DNA from: JBEKHT01 sp049516595
GTDB lineage: Bacteria > Chloroflexota > Anaerolineae > Anaerolineales > RBG-16-64-43
Assembly (NCBI GenBank): GCA_049516595.1
Contig: JBEKSY010000005.1
Location: 73,397-137,396, forward strand
Reading direction: 5' to 3'
Length of the DNA: 64,000 nucleotides
Position numbers and translations under genes: made by a program. Under the pieces are notes generated by a model, which worked only from the letters and a program-made list of their open reading frames with translations, searched no databases and was not told where the DNA came from. Shown in pieces: positions 24,171 to 32,654 of this stretch. How positions within the stretch are numbered: position 1 is the first letter of the stretch; the number at the start of each line of letters is the position of its first letter.

Positions 24171-25624
24171 GCGTCGCGGTCCCCGCAAGATTTTTTGGGA
24201 TCCACTGGCAGCGGGTCGGGACTCTGGTTCGCAGGGAACTGCGGGACCAGTTCCGGGACTGGCGGGTGGTCATCCCGCTCGTCATCCTGACCGGGATCTT
24301 CCCGCTCCTGATGAACTTCACCGCGCGAACCGCGCTTGATTTTGTCAGCCGCTATGGGGCGCCGCTCGTCGCCCAACAGCTTTTCCCCTTCCTGCTGATG
24401 ATTGTCGGGTTTTTTCCGACGTCGGTCTCCCTCGTCATCGCCCTCGAAAGTTTCGTGGGCGAAAAGGAGCGTTTCAGTTTAGAGCCCCTGCTCTCGACGC
24501 CTCTCAGCGATCAGGAGCTCTTCGTGGGCAAAGCCATGGCCTCGACCGTCACGCCCGTGGCCTCGGCGGGGTTGGGAATCACCGTCTACTTGGTGGCATT
24601 GCATTACACCGCTGGCTGGTCGCCCAGCCTCGGGTTGCTCCTGCAGATCCTGGTCCTCACGATGGCCCACGCGGTCGGCATGGTGAGCGCCGCAGTTGTC
24701 ATTTCCGCCCAGACCAATTCGGTTCGAGCCGCTAACCTCCTGGCTTCCTTCATCATCATCCCCACGGCTCTCCTGGTGCAAGGCGAAAGCCTGATCATGT
24801 TCTGGCGCCGCTACGATGTCCTCTGGTGGGTGATCCTAGGCATCCTCTTGCTTGCGGCAGTTCTTGTACGGATTGGGCTTCGCCGTTTTCGTAGGGATGA
24901 ACTCCTGGAGCGCGAGGTCGAGGAACTCCGCTTGGACCGTCTGCGGTTGCAGCTGATGCACAGGCTGACTTCGGGAGCTCGCTCGCCTCTTGAATGGTAC
25001 CGAGACGCCGTGTTTCCCGCCGTGCGCAGGGCGATGGGGGCTGCTCCATGGGTGCTGCTGGCCCTCCTCCTGGGTGCAGGGCTGGGCATCGCCTTTGCGC
25101 AGCGGGCCCCCTTGTCTTTTCCGGGTTTGACCGAAACGCCCCCGAGCCAGGAGGTCATGCAAGCCCTCCAGCAGCAAGGCTTCTTCACCCCAGAAGGTGC
25201 GCTCCTGATCTTTGCCCATAACCTGCGAGTGATCCTCCTGGCCAGCATTCTGGGGATCTTCTCACTGGGGGTACTCGCGCTCATTGTTCTGATGACCCCC
25301 ATCGGCTTGACCACCTATGCCGCCGCGCTGGTTGGCCAAGCTGGCGGGAGCCCTTGGCTCTTTGTGGTCGCCTTCGTTCTGCCGCATGGCATTCTGGAGA
25401 TTCCGGCCGCCTGGTTGGCCGGGGCAAGCATCCTGCGGCTCGGAGCCTGCATGCTGGCCGAACCCGACCGGCGCACTTTGGGAGAAATCTGGATCGAGGC
25501 AATTGCGGATTGGGTCAAGGTCAATGTGGGGGTGGTTGCCCCGTTGCTGCTCGTGGCCGCCGTTGTGGAGACCTATGTCACCCCGACTATCGCGGCGTGG
25601 GGTCTGGCGAGGGGGGCCTGGTGA
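24167..25624 (+). CDS. ABC-2 permease fused to a SpoIIM-like domain
   Basis: A 485-residue membrane protein in two parts. Residues 1-250 look like an ABC-2 permease (basic N-terminus RRELRDQFRDWRVVIPLVI, six helices, VALESFVGEKERFSLEPLL). After a charged linker (about 240-285), residues 290-485 match the SpoIIM/DUF95 family: FAHNLRVILLASILGIFSLG, then VLPHGILEIPAAWLAGASILRLG. In sporulating Firmicutes SpoIIM acts in engulfment; in non-sporulators SpoIIM-like proteins often neighbour ABC genes. Here both parts are one polypeptide. Coupled to the ATPase upstream and to the metallo-hydrolase downstream by 4-base overlaps. Confidence 0.8.
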   Translation: MSVAVPARFFGIHWQRVGTLVRRELRDQFRDWRVVIPLVILTGIFPLLMNFTARTALDFVSRYGAPLVAQQLFPFLLMIVGFFPTSVSLVIALESFVGEKERFSLEPLLSTPLSDQELFVGKAMASTVTPVASAGLGITVYLVALHYTAGWSPSLGLLLQILVLTMAHAVGMVSAAVVISAQTNSVRAANLLASFIIIPTALLVQGESLIMFWRRYDVLWWVILGILLLAAVLVRIGLRRFRRDELLEREVEELRLDRLRLQLMHRLTSGARSPLEWYRDAVFPAVRRAMGAAPWVLLALLLGAGLGIAFAQRAPLSFPGLTETPPSQEVMQALQQQGFFTPEGALLIFAHNLRVILLASILGIFSLGVLALIVLMTPIGLTTYAAALVGQAGGSPWLFVVAFVLPHGILEIPAAWLAGASILRLGACMLAEPDRRTLGEIWIEAIADWVKVNVGVVAPLLLVAAVVETYVTPTIAAWGLARGAW

Positions 25625-26368
25625 GACTGGTTGTCCTGGGGTCAGGGTTCGCGGTGGCCTCCGAGGAGGCGCGGAACACTCAGCTGGCGGTCCTCGGGTC
25701 GGAGCATGGAATCCTGTTCGATTGCGGCATATCGCCCCTCGATCGCTTCCGGCGGTTCCGGATCGACCCGGAGCTCATCGGGGATGTGGTGATCACCCAC
25801 TTCCATCCGGATCATGCGGCCGGGCTGTCCAGCTTTCTCATGGGCCTCTGGCTGCAAGGGAGAAAACGACCTCTGACCGTGCACGCTTCCCCGCCCTGCT
25901 TGGATCGGGTCGAAAAGCTGATGGAGTTGTTTGAGTGGCGCCGCTGGTCGGGGTTTTATCCGCTCCGGTTTGAGGCGCTGCCCAAAGCGCCGGGGCAGAT
26001 CGGTTTTGAGAATCCCGAGTTCGTCGTCCGTTCGGCCCCAGTGCGCCATTGGATTCCTGCTCAGGCCCTTCGCATCGAGTCCCGGACGGAAAGGGCTGTG
26101 GTCGTCTACTCCTCGGACACGGGCCCCTTCGAGGAACTTGTGACGCTCTCCGGGGGCGCCGACTTGCTGCTCCATGAAGCCACAGGCCTGGAAAGCGGAC
26201 ATAGCTCGGCCGAGCAGGCAGGGGCGATCGCGGACCAGAGCGGGGTCAAGCGTCTGGCTCATCCACTACGACCCCTCGGCGGACCGCAAGGCTCTCCGTG
26301 TCCGCGCTCAGCCAACTTTCTCGGGTCTGGTGGAGGTCGCGGAGGATGGGATGGAGCTGGTGCTTTAG
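25621..26368 (+). pseudogene. MBL-fold hydrolase (RNase Z-like) with an internal frameshift
   Basis: A metallo-beta-lactamase-fold hydrolase of the RNase Z/arylsulfatase-like group, starting at GTG 25621 (4-base overlap with the permease stop). THFHPDHAAG is the metal motif, followed by YSSDTGP and LLHEAT...HSSAEQAGAIA. At about 26254 the frame goes wrong: frame 1 continues as unrelated Gly/Pro-rich sequence to 26463, while the +1 frame reads WLIHYDPSADRKALRVRAQ and ends at 26368, which is the expected family C-terminus. One extra base (or two missing) near 26251-26256 would explain this. It could be a true mutation, an assembly error or, less likely, programmed frameshifting. No slippery homopolymer is present. 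Confidence 0.75.
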
Positions 26369-26421
26369 CAGGCGGAGGGCAGATCACTCCAATCAATCAA
26401 ACTGGCAAAAAACGCTTATGG

Positions 26422-26427
26422 TACAAT
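26422..26427 (+). promoter_or_regulatory. Extended -10 box of the hsp20-lon operon
   Basis: TACAAT preceded by TGG, about 32 bases before the hsp20 ATG. No CIRCE inverted repeat or clear heat-shock sigma site was found. Confidence 0.5.
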
Positions 26428-26459
26428 CCTTTGGGGAAGGGCAGGGAGAAAGCTAGTAG

Positions 26460-26891
26460 ATGATGCCGCAGGGACTGGATCCCTATTGTGCTGAAAATTC
26501 TCCTGACCTGGGAGAGGATCTTGTCTCGGACCGCCATATCCACGCCTCCACCAGCCGGCGGTGGCATGAACACGCCCTTGTCTGGCGGCCTCCCACCGAC
26601 GTGTACGAGAGTGAGGCCGGATATGTGATCCGGGTGGAGTTGGCGGGCATGCGGAGCGCGGACTTTTCCGTCAAGCTTGAGGGTCGCTGGTTGCATGTGA
26701 CCGGGGCGCGGCCCGACCAAGCGGAGCGCCGGTCCTACCACCAGATGGAGATCCATTTCGGTGAATTCCGCAGCGACGTGGAGATCCCCGGGGCTGTCGA
26801 CTCTCAGCGTCTGGAAGCGGTCTACGAAGACGGCTTTCTGATCGTCACGCTCCCGAAAGCCAAGCCGCAGATCATCCCGATTTCCAGCTAG
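26460..26891 (+). CDS. Hsp20/alpha-crystallin small heat shock protein
   Basis: A 143-residue ATP-independent holdase chaperone. The alpha-crystallin domain spans about residues 43-138, beginning with PPTDVYESEAGYVIRVELAGM and ending GFLIVTLPKAKPQIIPI, which holds the I-x-I-type tail. ATG 26460 and ATG 26463 are adjacent candidates. lon follows about 65 bases downstream on the same strand, which makes a plausible protein-quality-control operon. Confidence 0.93.
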   Translation: MMPQGLDPYCAENSPDLGEDLVSDRHIHASTSRRWHEHALVWRPPTDVYESEAGYVIRVELAGMRSADFSVKLEGRWLHVTGARPDQAERRSYHQMEIHFGEFRSDVEIPGAVDSQRLEAVYEDGFLIVTLPKAKPQIIPISS

Positions 26892-26956
26892 AGGTCACCT
26901 GAGCTGGAGGGAGTTGCCCTTCATCGGTGTTCCCCCCTTCGGAGTGTAGCGTCACC

Positions 26957-29572
26957 ATGCCTGCAACCAGCCGGACTGACAACCTGACCGATCTCATTAA
27001 CTTCATCACCCAATCCTTCTCCGGGCAATGGCAGGAGGTGAAGCTCCGGCCCATCGTCACCCAAGTCCAAGATCAAGGCTCGGAGGTTGAGCCCCGGGAG
27101 GACCGCACTCAACCTCCGCCGCCGGTCCCGGAAGTGCTGGCGATTTTGCCGCTGCGCGGGATTGTCGTCTACCCGCAAACCGTGGTTCCGCTCACTATTG
27201 GCCAGCCGAGATCGGTCAAGCTCGTGGATGATGCCGCCGTAGGGGAGCGGACGATTGGTCTGGTCACCGCCAAGGACCCCGAGAATGCGACGCCCGGGCC
27301 AAATGACCTCTACTCGGTTGGAACCGCGGCCCTAGTTCATCGGCTTTTTCGTGCGCCCGATGGCACGATACGGATTGTGGTCCAGGGTCTTTCTCGATTC
27401 CGCATTCGCGAATTCGTGCAGGAAGATCCCTATTTGCGAGCGCGAGTCGAGGTGGCGAACGAAGTCGTTGAAGAAGGTCTGGAGATCCAGGCCCTGGGAC
27501 GAAACGTTCGCGACCAATTCGGACAGATTGCCGAGCTGGTGCCCTCCATCCCTCGCGAGTTGGTCACGGCCCTATCCGGGTTGGAAGACCCCCTGCAGGT
27601 CGCGTACTCGATTGCGAACTATCAACGCATGGAGCTTAAGGAAGCGGAGGATCTGCTCGAACTCGATTCCACGACAGCCAAGCTCAAGCGGCTGGTCGCG
27701 CTTCTCACCAAGGAGCTGGAGGTCCTTCAGCTGGGTGCCAAGATCCAAGAAGAGGCCCGGTCCGAAATAGAGAAGGTTCAGCGCCAGTACTTTCTGCGCG
27801 AGCAGATGAAGGCGATCCAGAAGGAGCTGGGCGAGACTGACGCGCAGACGGCCGAGGTGGAGGAATTGCGCAAGAAGCTCGAGGCGGCGCACTTGCCCGA
27901 GGAAGCAAGCCGCCAAGCCACACAGGAACTGGATCGCCTCTCCAAGTTGCAGCCGGCGGCAGCGGAGTACGGCGTGATCCGGACCTATCTCGACTGGATG
28001 GTCTCGTTGCCGTGGAGCCGGGCTACCGAGGACCATTTGGATGTCGCCGACGCGCGCCGGGTCCTGGACGAGGACCATTACGGCTTGCGGGACGTGAAGG
28101 AACGTATTCTCGAGTACCTGGCGGTGCGGAAGCTTCGCGGGGAGCGACGGGCAGAGGCCCCGCCGGAGCCTGTGGATCCACTCCGGCGCGAACGCGAAGG
28201 AGCCATCCTGTGCTTCATTGGGCCCCCCGGGGTAGGAAAGACTTCCCTGGGACAATCCATCGCGCGAGCGATGGGTCGGAAGTTCGTGCGCATCTCGCTG
28301 GGAGGCGTGCACGACGAAGCGGAAATCCGCGGCCATCGTCGAACCTATGTCGGAGCCTTGCCCGGCAGGATCTTGCAAGCCCTGCGGCGGGTGGAAACGC
28401 GCAATCCCGTCTTCATGCTCGATGAGGTCGATAAGCTCGGGGCCGATTTCCGGGGGGACCCCGCCTCCGCCCTGCTGGAGGTCCTCGATCCGGAGCAGAA
28501 TCGCGAGTTCCGGGATCACTACCTCGAGGTGGCCTTTGATCTCTCGCAGGTGCTCTTCATTACCACAGCCAATCTTCAGGAGACGATCCCCGGCCCGTTG
28601 CTAGACCGCATGGAGGTCATCCATATCTCCAGCTACACCGAACAAGAGAAGCTGGAGATCGCCAAAGCCTATCTGGTCCCGCGCCAGTTGCGGGAAAATG
28701 GCCTCCGTCCGCAGGAGATCTCCTTTCAGGACGAGTCGATCACCTCGATGATCCGGCATTACACCCGGGAGGCCGGAGTCCGCAGCCTGGAGCGGGAGAT
28801 CGGCTCGGTCTGTCGCAAGGTGGTCACGGGAATCGCAGAGGGAAAACTGCAGAAGTGCGAAATCACTCTCCAAGTTCTCGAGGAGTTCCTCGGCCGCCCG
28901 CGCTTTTTCCCCACCGCCGAGGTCGAGGAGCGCACCTCCCTTCCGGGAGTGGCCACAGCGCTGGCCTGGACCCCAACCGGAGGTGATCTGCTCTTCATTG
29001 AGGCCACCCAAATGCCGGGTCGCCGTGGTTTTATGCTGACGGGATCGCTCGGCCAGGTGATGCAGGAATCCGCCCATGCGGCCCTTTCCTTCGTCCGCTC
29101 GAAAAGCAAGGAACTCGGGTTGGCCGAGGATTTCTTCGACCGACATGACATCCACTTGCACATTCCGGCTGGAGCGCAACCCAAGGATGGTCCCTCGGCG
29201 GGGATAACTATCGCCACCGCGTTGGTCTCCTTGCTCTCAGGCAAACCCGTCCGACCGGAGGTCGGAATGACCGGTGAGATCACCCTGCGAGGACAGGTCC
29301 TGCCGATCGGAGGGGTCAAGGAGAAAGTGCTGGCCGCCCATCGCGCAGGCCTTCGAACCGTGATCTTGCCCAAACACAATCAGGGCGATCTGGACGACCT
29401 TCCCAAAGAGGTTCGCGAGGACATCCGCTTTGTTTTTGTGGACACGGTCGATGAGGTCCTGCAGGCGGCCCTGGAGCCGCCGGTCTCGCGAAACGGCCGG
29501 GGGAGACACGCTCTCAAGTCGGGTCGCACATTGCACCGGCGTGGGCCGGGTCCGAAGCGCCGGGCGAGCTGA
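26957..29572 (+). CDS. lon: ATP-dependent protease Lon
   Basis: A hexameric AAA+ serine protease that degrades misfolded and regulatory proteins. About 871 residues: LonN substrate domain (about 65-265, starting LPLRGIVVYPQTVVPL), coiled-coil, Walker A GPPGVGKTSLG (about 425), and a C-terminal protease domain with the catalytic Ser in PKDGPSAGITIATAL and Lys in GGVKEKVLAAHRAG. A ~55-residue extension precedes the LonN domain. The start could be ATG 26957 or GTG 26927; GGAGGGAG at 26906-26913 lies 13 bases before the GTG. The tail after residue ~840 is basic. Confidence 0.97.
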   Translation: MPATSRTDNLTDLINFITQSFSGQWQEVKLRPIVTQVQDQGSEVEPREDRTQPPPPVPEVLAILPLRGIVVYPQTVVPLTIGQPRSVKLVDDAAVGERTIGLVTAKDPENATPGPNDLYSVGTAALVHRLFRAPDGTIRIVVQGLSRFRIREFVQEDPYLRARVEVANEVVEEGLEIQALGRNVRDQFGQIAELVPSIPRELVTALSGLEDPLQVAYSIANYQRMELKEAEDLLELDSTTAKLKRLVALLTKELEVLQLGAKIQEEARSEIEKVQRQYFLREQMKAIQKELGETDAQTAEVEELRKKLEAAHLPEEASRQATQELDRLSKLQPAAAEYGVIRTYLDWMVSLPWSRATEDHLDVADARRVLDEDHYGLRDVKERILEYLAVRKLRGERRAEAPPEPVDPLRREREGAILCFIGPPGVGKTSLGQSIARAMGRKFVRISLGGVHDEAEIRGHRRTYVGALPGRILQALRRVETRNPVFMLDEVDKLGADFRGDPASALLEVLDPEQNREFRDHYLEVAFDLSQVLFITTANLQETIPGPLLDRMEVIHISSYTEQEKLEIAKAYLVPRQLRENGLRPQEISFQDESITSMIRHYTREAGVRSLEREIGSVCRKVVTGIAEGKLQKCEITLQVLEEFLGRPRFFPTAEVEERTSLPGVATALAWTPTGGDLLFIEATQMPGRRGFMLTGSLGQVMQESAHAALSFVRSKSKELGLAEDFFDRHDIHLHIPAGAQPKDGPSAGITIATALVSLLSGKPVRPEVGMTGEITLRGQVLPIGGVKEKVLAAHRAGLRTVILPKHNQGDLDDLPKEVREDIRFVFVDTVDEVLQAALEPPVSRNGRGRHALKSGRTLHRRGPGPKRRAS

Positions 29573-29584
29573 GGCCTCGGTCAC

Positions 29585-29959
29585 ATGCCGAATCTTCTCC
29601 TGGTCGAAGATGACCGCGATATGGTGACTCTCTTGCGGACCCTCCTGGAAATGGAGGGCTATGTCGTCGGGTCGGCGCGCTCGGGAGACGCGGTGCTGGC
29701 CATGGTCGATCAGCAACGCCCGGATGTCGTTCTTCTGGATGTGAACCTAGCGGGCCAAAGCGGGTTACAGGTCCTGCAGACCCTGCGTTCCCGGCCGGAG
29801 ACTCGGGCCATTCGCGTGATCATGACCTCCGGAATGGACTTGAGCGAGCAATGCTTAAAGGAGGGGGCAGACGCATTCCTTCTGAAGCCCTACATGCCCG
29901 ACGAGCTCGTGCGCTTGCTGGAAGAGGTGCTCGCGCACCCTCCGCCTTCGTCCGCTTGA
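29585..29959 (+). CDS. Single-domain response regulator (CheY-like)
   Basis: A 124-residue receiver domain with no output domain. Acidic pair E8-D9-D10, phosphoacceptor Asp52 (LLDVNLAG), the switch Thr/Ser in IMTSGMD and the conserved Lys in LLKPYMPDEL are all present. It starts 12 bases after lon. No histidine kinase is adjacent. It could signal through protein-protein contacts or act in a phosphorelay. Confidence 0.93.
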   Translation: MPNLLLVEDDRDMVTLLRTLLEMEGYVVGSARSGDAVLAMVDQQRPDVVLLDVNLAGQSGLQVLQTLRSRPETRAIRVIMTSGMDLSEQCLKEGADAFLLKPYMPDELVRLLEEVLAHPPPSSA

Positions 29960-30010
29960 TTCCGCGGGCGGCTGCTGCCACCCTTTCCATTGCTAAACCA
30001 TGAGAGAGAA

Positions 30011-31756
30011 GTGAGCCAACAAATCCAACGCCGATCCAGACAGTGGTTCACGATCGATTTGCACCTCCACACTCCTGCCTCCTCGGACTATCAAGAGGAA
30101 GGGGTCACGCTGGTGGATGTGCTAAAGCGGGCTGAGGCCCGCGGCCTTTCCGCCATCGCCTTGACCGACCATAATACGGTCGCGGGATATCGCCGGTTGC
30201 AGGAGGAGATTGGCTTTCTCGAGCAATTGCAGGCCGCGGGCCGCCTGCTGCCGGAGGAAAAAGATCGCCTCGCTGAAATGCAGCGCCTGCTCGCCAAGGT
30301 GGTCGTGTTTCCGGGCTTCGAGTTCACAGCGACCTTGGGCTTTCACGTTCTGGGCGTGTTCCCGCGGGAGAAGTCGGTTCGTGAAATCGAGCATCTGCTG
30401 CTCGACCTGAACATCCCGGCCGACCAACTCGACCTCGGCAGCTCCACCGTGGGGGCTTCGGCGGACGTGCTGAGCGCATACCGTAAGATCGATGAGGCCG
30501 GGGGGTTGGTAATTGCGGCCCATGCGAATTCGAGCAATGGTGTCGCGATGCGGGGCTTTGACTTCGGCGGACAGACGAAGATCGCCTACACGCAAGATCT
30601 CCATCTGCACGCCCTGGAGGTGACCGACCTGGAACCACGGGGATACCGCTCGACGGCCAAGTTCTTCAGCGGGACGAAGCCCGAGTACCCCCGCCGAATG
30701 CATTGTATCCAGGGCTCAGATTCTCATCGCCTGCGGCTGGACCCAAACAACCGCAAGAATCTGGGCGTGGGGGATCGGGCCACCGACGTGCTCCTGTCTG
30801 AGCTGAGCATCCAAGCCCTCAAGGAACTCTTTCTCAGTAACGACTTTGCCCGGACTCGCCCCCATCGCGCCGCCAAAGAGGAAGTCTACGACTTCATCCA
30901 GCTCGCCCGGGCCGAGGGGCCCAGCATTATCCAGGCTTTCCATGAGAGTATGACCAACCGGGGGGGAAAGCTCTTCGACATCATTGCCGACGGCTGCGCC
31001 TTTGCCAATGCGAATGGCGGAACCCTGTATGTGGGCGTGAGCCCGGATCCGAAGGTCCCCCCGGTCGGGATCGCCAATGCCTCCCAGGCGGTGGCCATCC
31101 TCGAGCGCGAGATCCGCAACAAGATCAGCCCGACGCTGGCCTGCAGTGTGGAAATTCAGGAAACGGTCGGGAAGAAGGTGGTGCGCATCCTGGTTCCTCG
31201 CGGAGCGGACCCTCCCTATGCGGTGGATGACAACAAGGTGTACGTGCGGGAGGAGGCCGAGAGCGTTCTGGCGGTTCGGGATGAGATCGTGCAGCTGGTG
31301 CTGCGGGGTAGAGCCCTCCCGCCTGCGGCCGAGGCGCCTGCTTTGGCCCAAGCCCCCGAGGCAACGAGGACGAACGTGACGGAAATGGCCGCGGCTACTC
31401 CTGGATCCTTGCCGCCGCCTCGAACCGGCGTCGAAGTCGTTGGCTTTGAGGAACGCGATGGGAATCGATACTTCACCATGCGGGACCTGCGGAACGGGAT
31501 GGTGGTCAAGAATGTGACCCGGGCATCGGCCCGGCGGCTCTGGCACTACGCAATCACCGAGTACTCAAGTCTCCCTCCGGCCGAGCGCGTCAGCTGGGTG
31601 GGGGATCTCGCCCTCATAAAGAAACGCACTCACCGGGGGGTCGATCGCTACGATCTCTTGCAACGGACCCGCGAAGGATTGCGAGCCTATTTTGGCGTAA
31701 CCGAAGAAGGGCTGCACGGGGATTGGAAGCAGCTGATTGGCCCCGAGGAAGAATAG
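30011..31756 (+). CDS. PHP phosphoesterase fused to AlbA_2 (Schlafen-like) domain
   Basis: A 581-residue protein. Residues ~12-280 form a PHP metallo-phosphoesterase domain with all metal motifs: DLHLHTPASSDY, ALTDHNTVAGY, FPGFEFTA...FHVLGVF, VIAAHANSS and IQGSDSHRLR. Residues ~310-435 match the AlbA_2/Schlafen DNA-binding family (IADGCAFANANGGTLYVGV..., then the ...VYVREEAE end). After a Pro/Ala-rich linker comes a C-terminal domain (about 480-580) that I do not recognise. Probably a nucleic-acid-acting enzyme. The start is GTG 30011; a TTG 21 bases upstream is the alternative. The GNAT gene begins on the base after its stop. Confidence 0.82.
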   Translation: MSQQIQRRSRQWFTIDLHLHTPASSDYQEEGVTLVDVLKRAEARGLSAIALTDHNTVAGYRRLQEEIGFLEQLQAAGRLLPEEKDRLAEMQRLLAKVVVFPGFEFTATLGFHVLGVFPREKSVREIEHLLLDLNIPADQLDLGSSTVGASADVLSAYRKIDEAGGLVIAAHANSSNGVAMRGFDFGGQTKIAYTQDLHLHALEVTDLEPRGYRSTAKFFSGTKPEYPRRMHCIQGSDSHRLRLDPNNRKNLGVGDRATDVLLSELSIQALKELFLSNDFARTRPHRAAKEEVYDFIQLARAEGPSIIQAFHESMTNRGGKLFDIIADGCAFANANGGTLYVGVSPDPKVPPVGIANASQAVAILEREIRNKISPTLACSVEIQETVGKKVVRILVPRGADPPYAVDDNKVYVREEAESVLAVRDEIVQLVLRGRALPPAAEAPALAQAPEATRTNVTEMAAATPGSLPPPRTGVEVVGFEERDGNRYFTMRDLRNGMVVKNVTRASARRLWHYAITEYSSLPPAERVSWVGDLALIKKRTHRGVDRYDLLQRTREGLRAYFGVTEEGLHGDWKQLIGPEEE

Positions 31757-32173
31757 GTGTCGATTCGCGAGTTCCGTTTTCTAGACGACTTCCCGAATGT
31801 GCTGGACCTGTGGCAAAGGTGTGCTCCGGCAATCTCCTTAGGGGCTTCGGACACGCCGCAGGAGATCAAAAAGAAGCTGGGCCGAGACCCGGATCTATTT
31901 CTCGTCCTCGAAGAAGGGGGCAAGATTCTCGGCACCGTCCTGGGTGGCTTTGACGGGCGGCGTGGGATCGTCTACCACCTGGCGGTCGATCCGGCCTATC
32001 GGCAGAAGGGGCTGGGCCAGAGCTTAATGCAAGAGGTCGAGGCGCGCCTGCGCCAGAAAGGTTGTCGCAAGGCGTATCTGTTGGTCGTGCCGGGGAATCT
32101 GGCTCTGGATTTCTATCTGACTCAGGGCTGGCAACCCATGCACGAGCACCTCCTGGCCAAAGAATTGCTCTAA
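31757..32173 (+). CDS. GNAT-family N-acetyltransferase
   Basis: A 138-residue acetyl-CoA-dependent acetyltransferase. Motif A is visible as VYHLAVDPAYRQKGLGQSLMQEVE (the R/Q-x-x-G-x-G/A loop that binds acetyl-CoA). The end region GNLALDFYLTQGWQPM is also typical. GTG 31757 starts directly after the PHP-AlbA stop codon with no gap, suggesting coupling. The acceptor substrate is unknown; the nearest general type is a RimI/YpeA-like protein acetylase. Confidence 0.87.
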   Translation: MSIREFRFLDDFPNVLDLWQRCAPAISLGASDTPQEIKKKLGRDPDLFLVLEEGGKILGTVLGGFDGRRGIVYHLAVDPAYRQKGLGQSLMQEVEARLRQKGCRKAYLLVVPGNLALDFYLTQGWQPMHEHLLAKELL

Positions 32174-32654
32174 GCGCACCCCGCAGGCGAGTTTTTCGGC
32201 CCGGGCGAGCCGTCGAGACGGCTCTCGGCTTCCCCCGCTTTGTCGGCCCGATCCAGCAGGAAGAGACCGTTCAGGCAACCGTCCGGTGCCGCCAGGCGGT
32301 GCGCATTCGGGCGGCCATGCGAATGGTCTTGGCGAAGCGTTTCCTTCCCCTGGCGGAATTCGATCGGAACCAAGGGGTTGGGCGAGAATCCAACGGTCTC
32401 CGCCGGCGAGGGACGGTCCAAGCCGCAGGAGCCAGAAGATCGAGTCGGGATCGCGGGGAGCTGTGAGAGGCGGCCCTCTCAAACCGGTTCCTGTCTCCTG
32501 AGGCTCACGAGGGAGCGGGGGGATTTATGGCCGTTGGCAGCCCCGGGACCCAACAGGCGCGGCCTCATGGCCGGGGTGTCGATCCCAAAGGGAGCTCACT
32601 TGAGTGGACTGAGCCCCTTCTCTCAACCGCGACGGACGATGGAGGGAGCGAACA
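32174..32654. other. 480-base gap before the SIS-domain gene
   Basis: No convincing protein: open frames here overlap on both strands and read as Arg/Pro/Gly-rich low-complexity sequence. The part nearest the SIS gene (about 32460-32640) contains several short complementary GC segments and could be an mRNA leader, but I could not match it to any riboswitch class I know, including the glmS ribozyme. No T-tract terminator was found. Confidence 0.4.

Noticed and set aside
32460..32654. glmS ribozyme or T-box before the SIS-domain gene
   Set aside because: No conserved core of either element can be found; only generic GC-rich complementarity.
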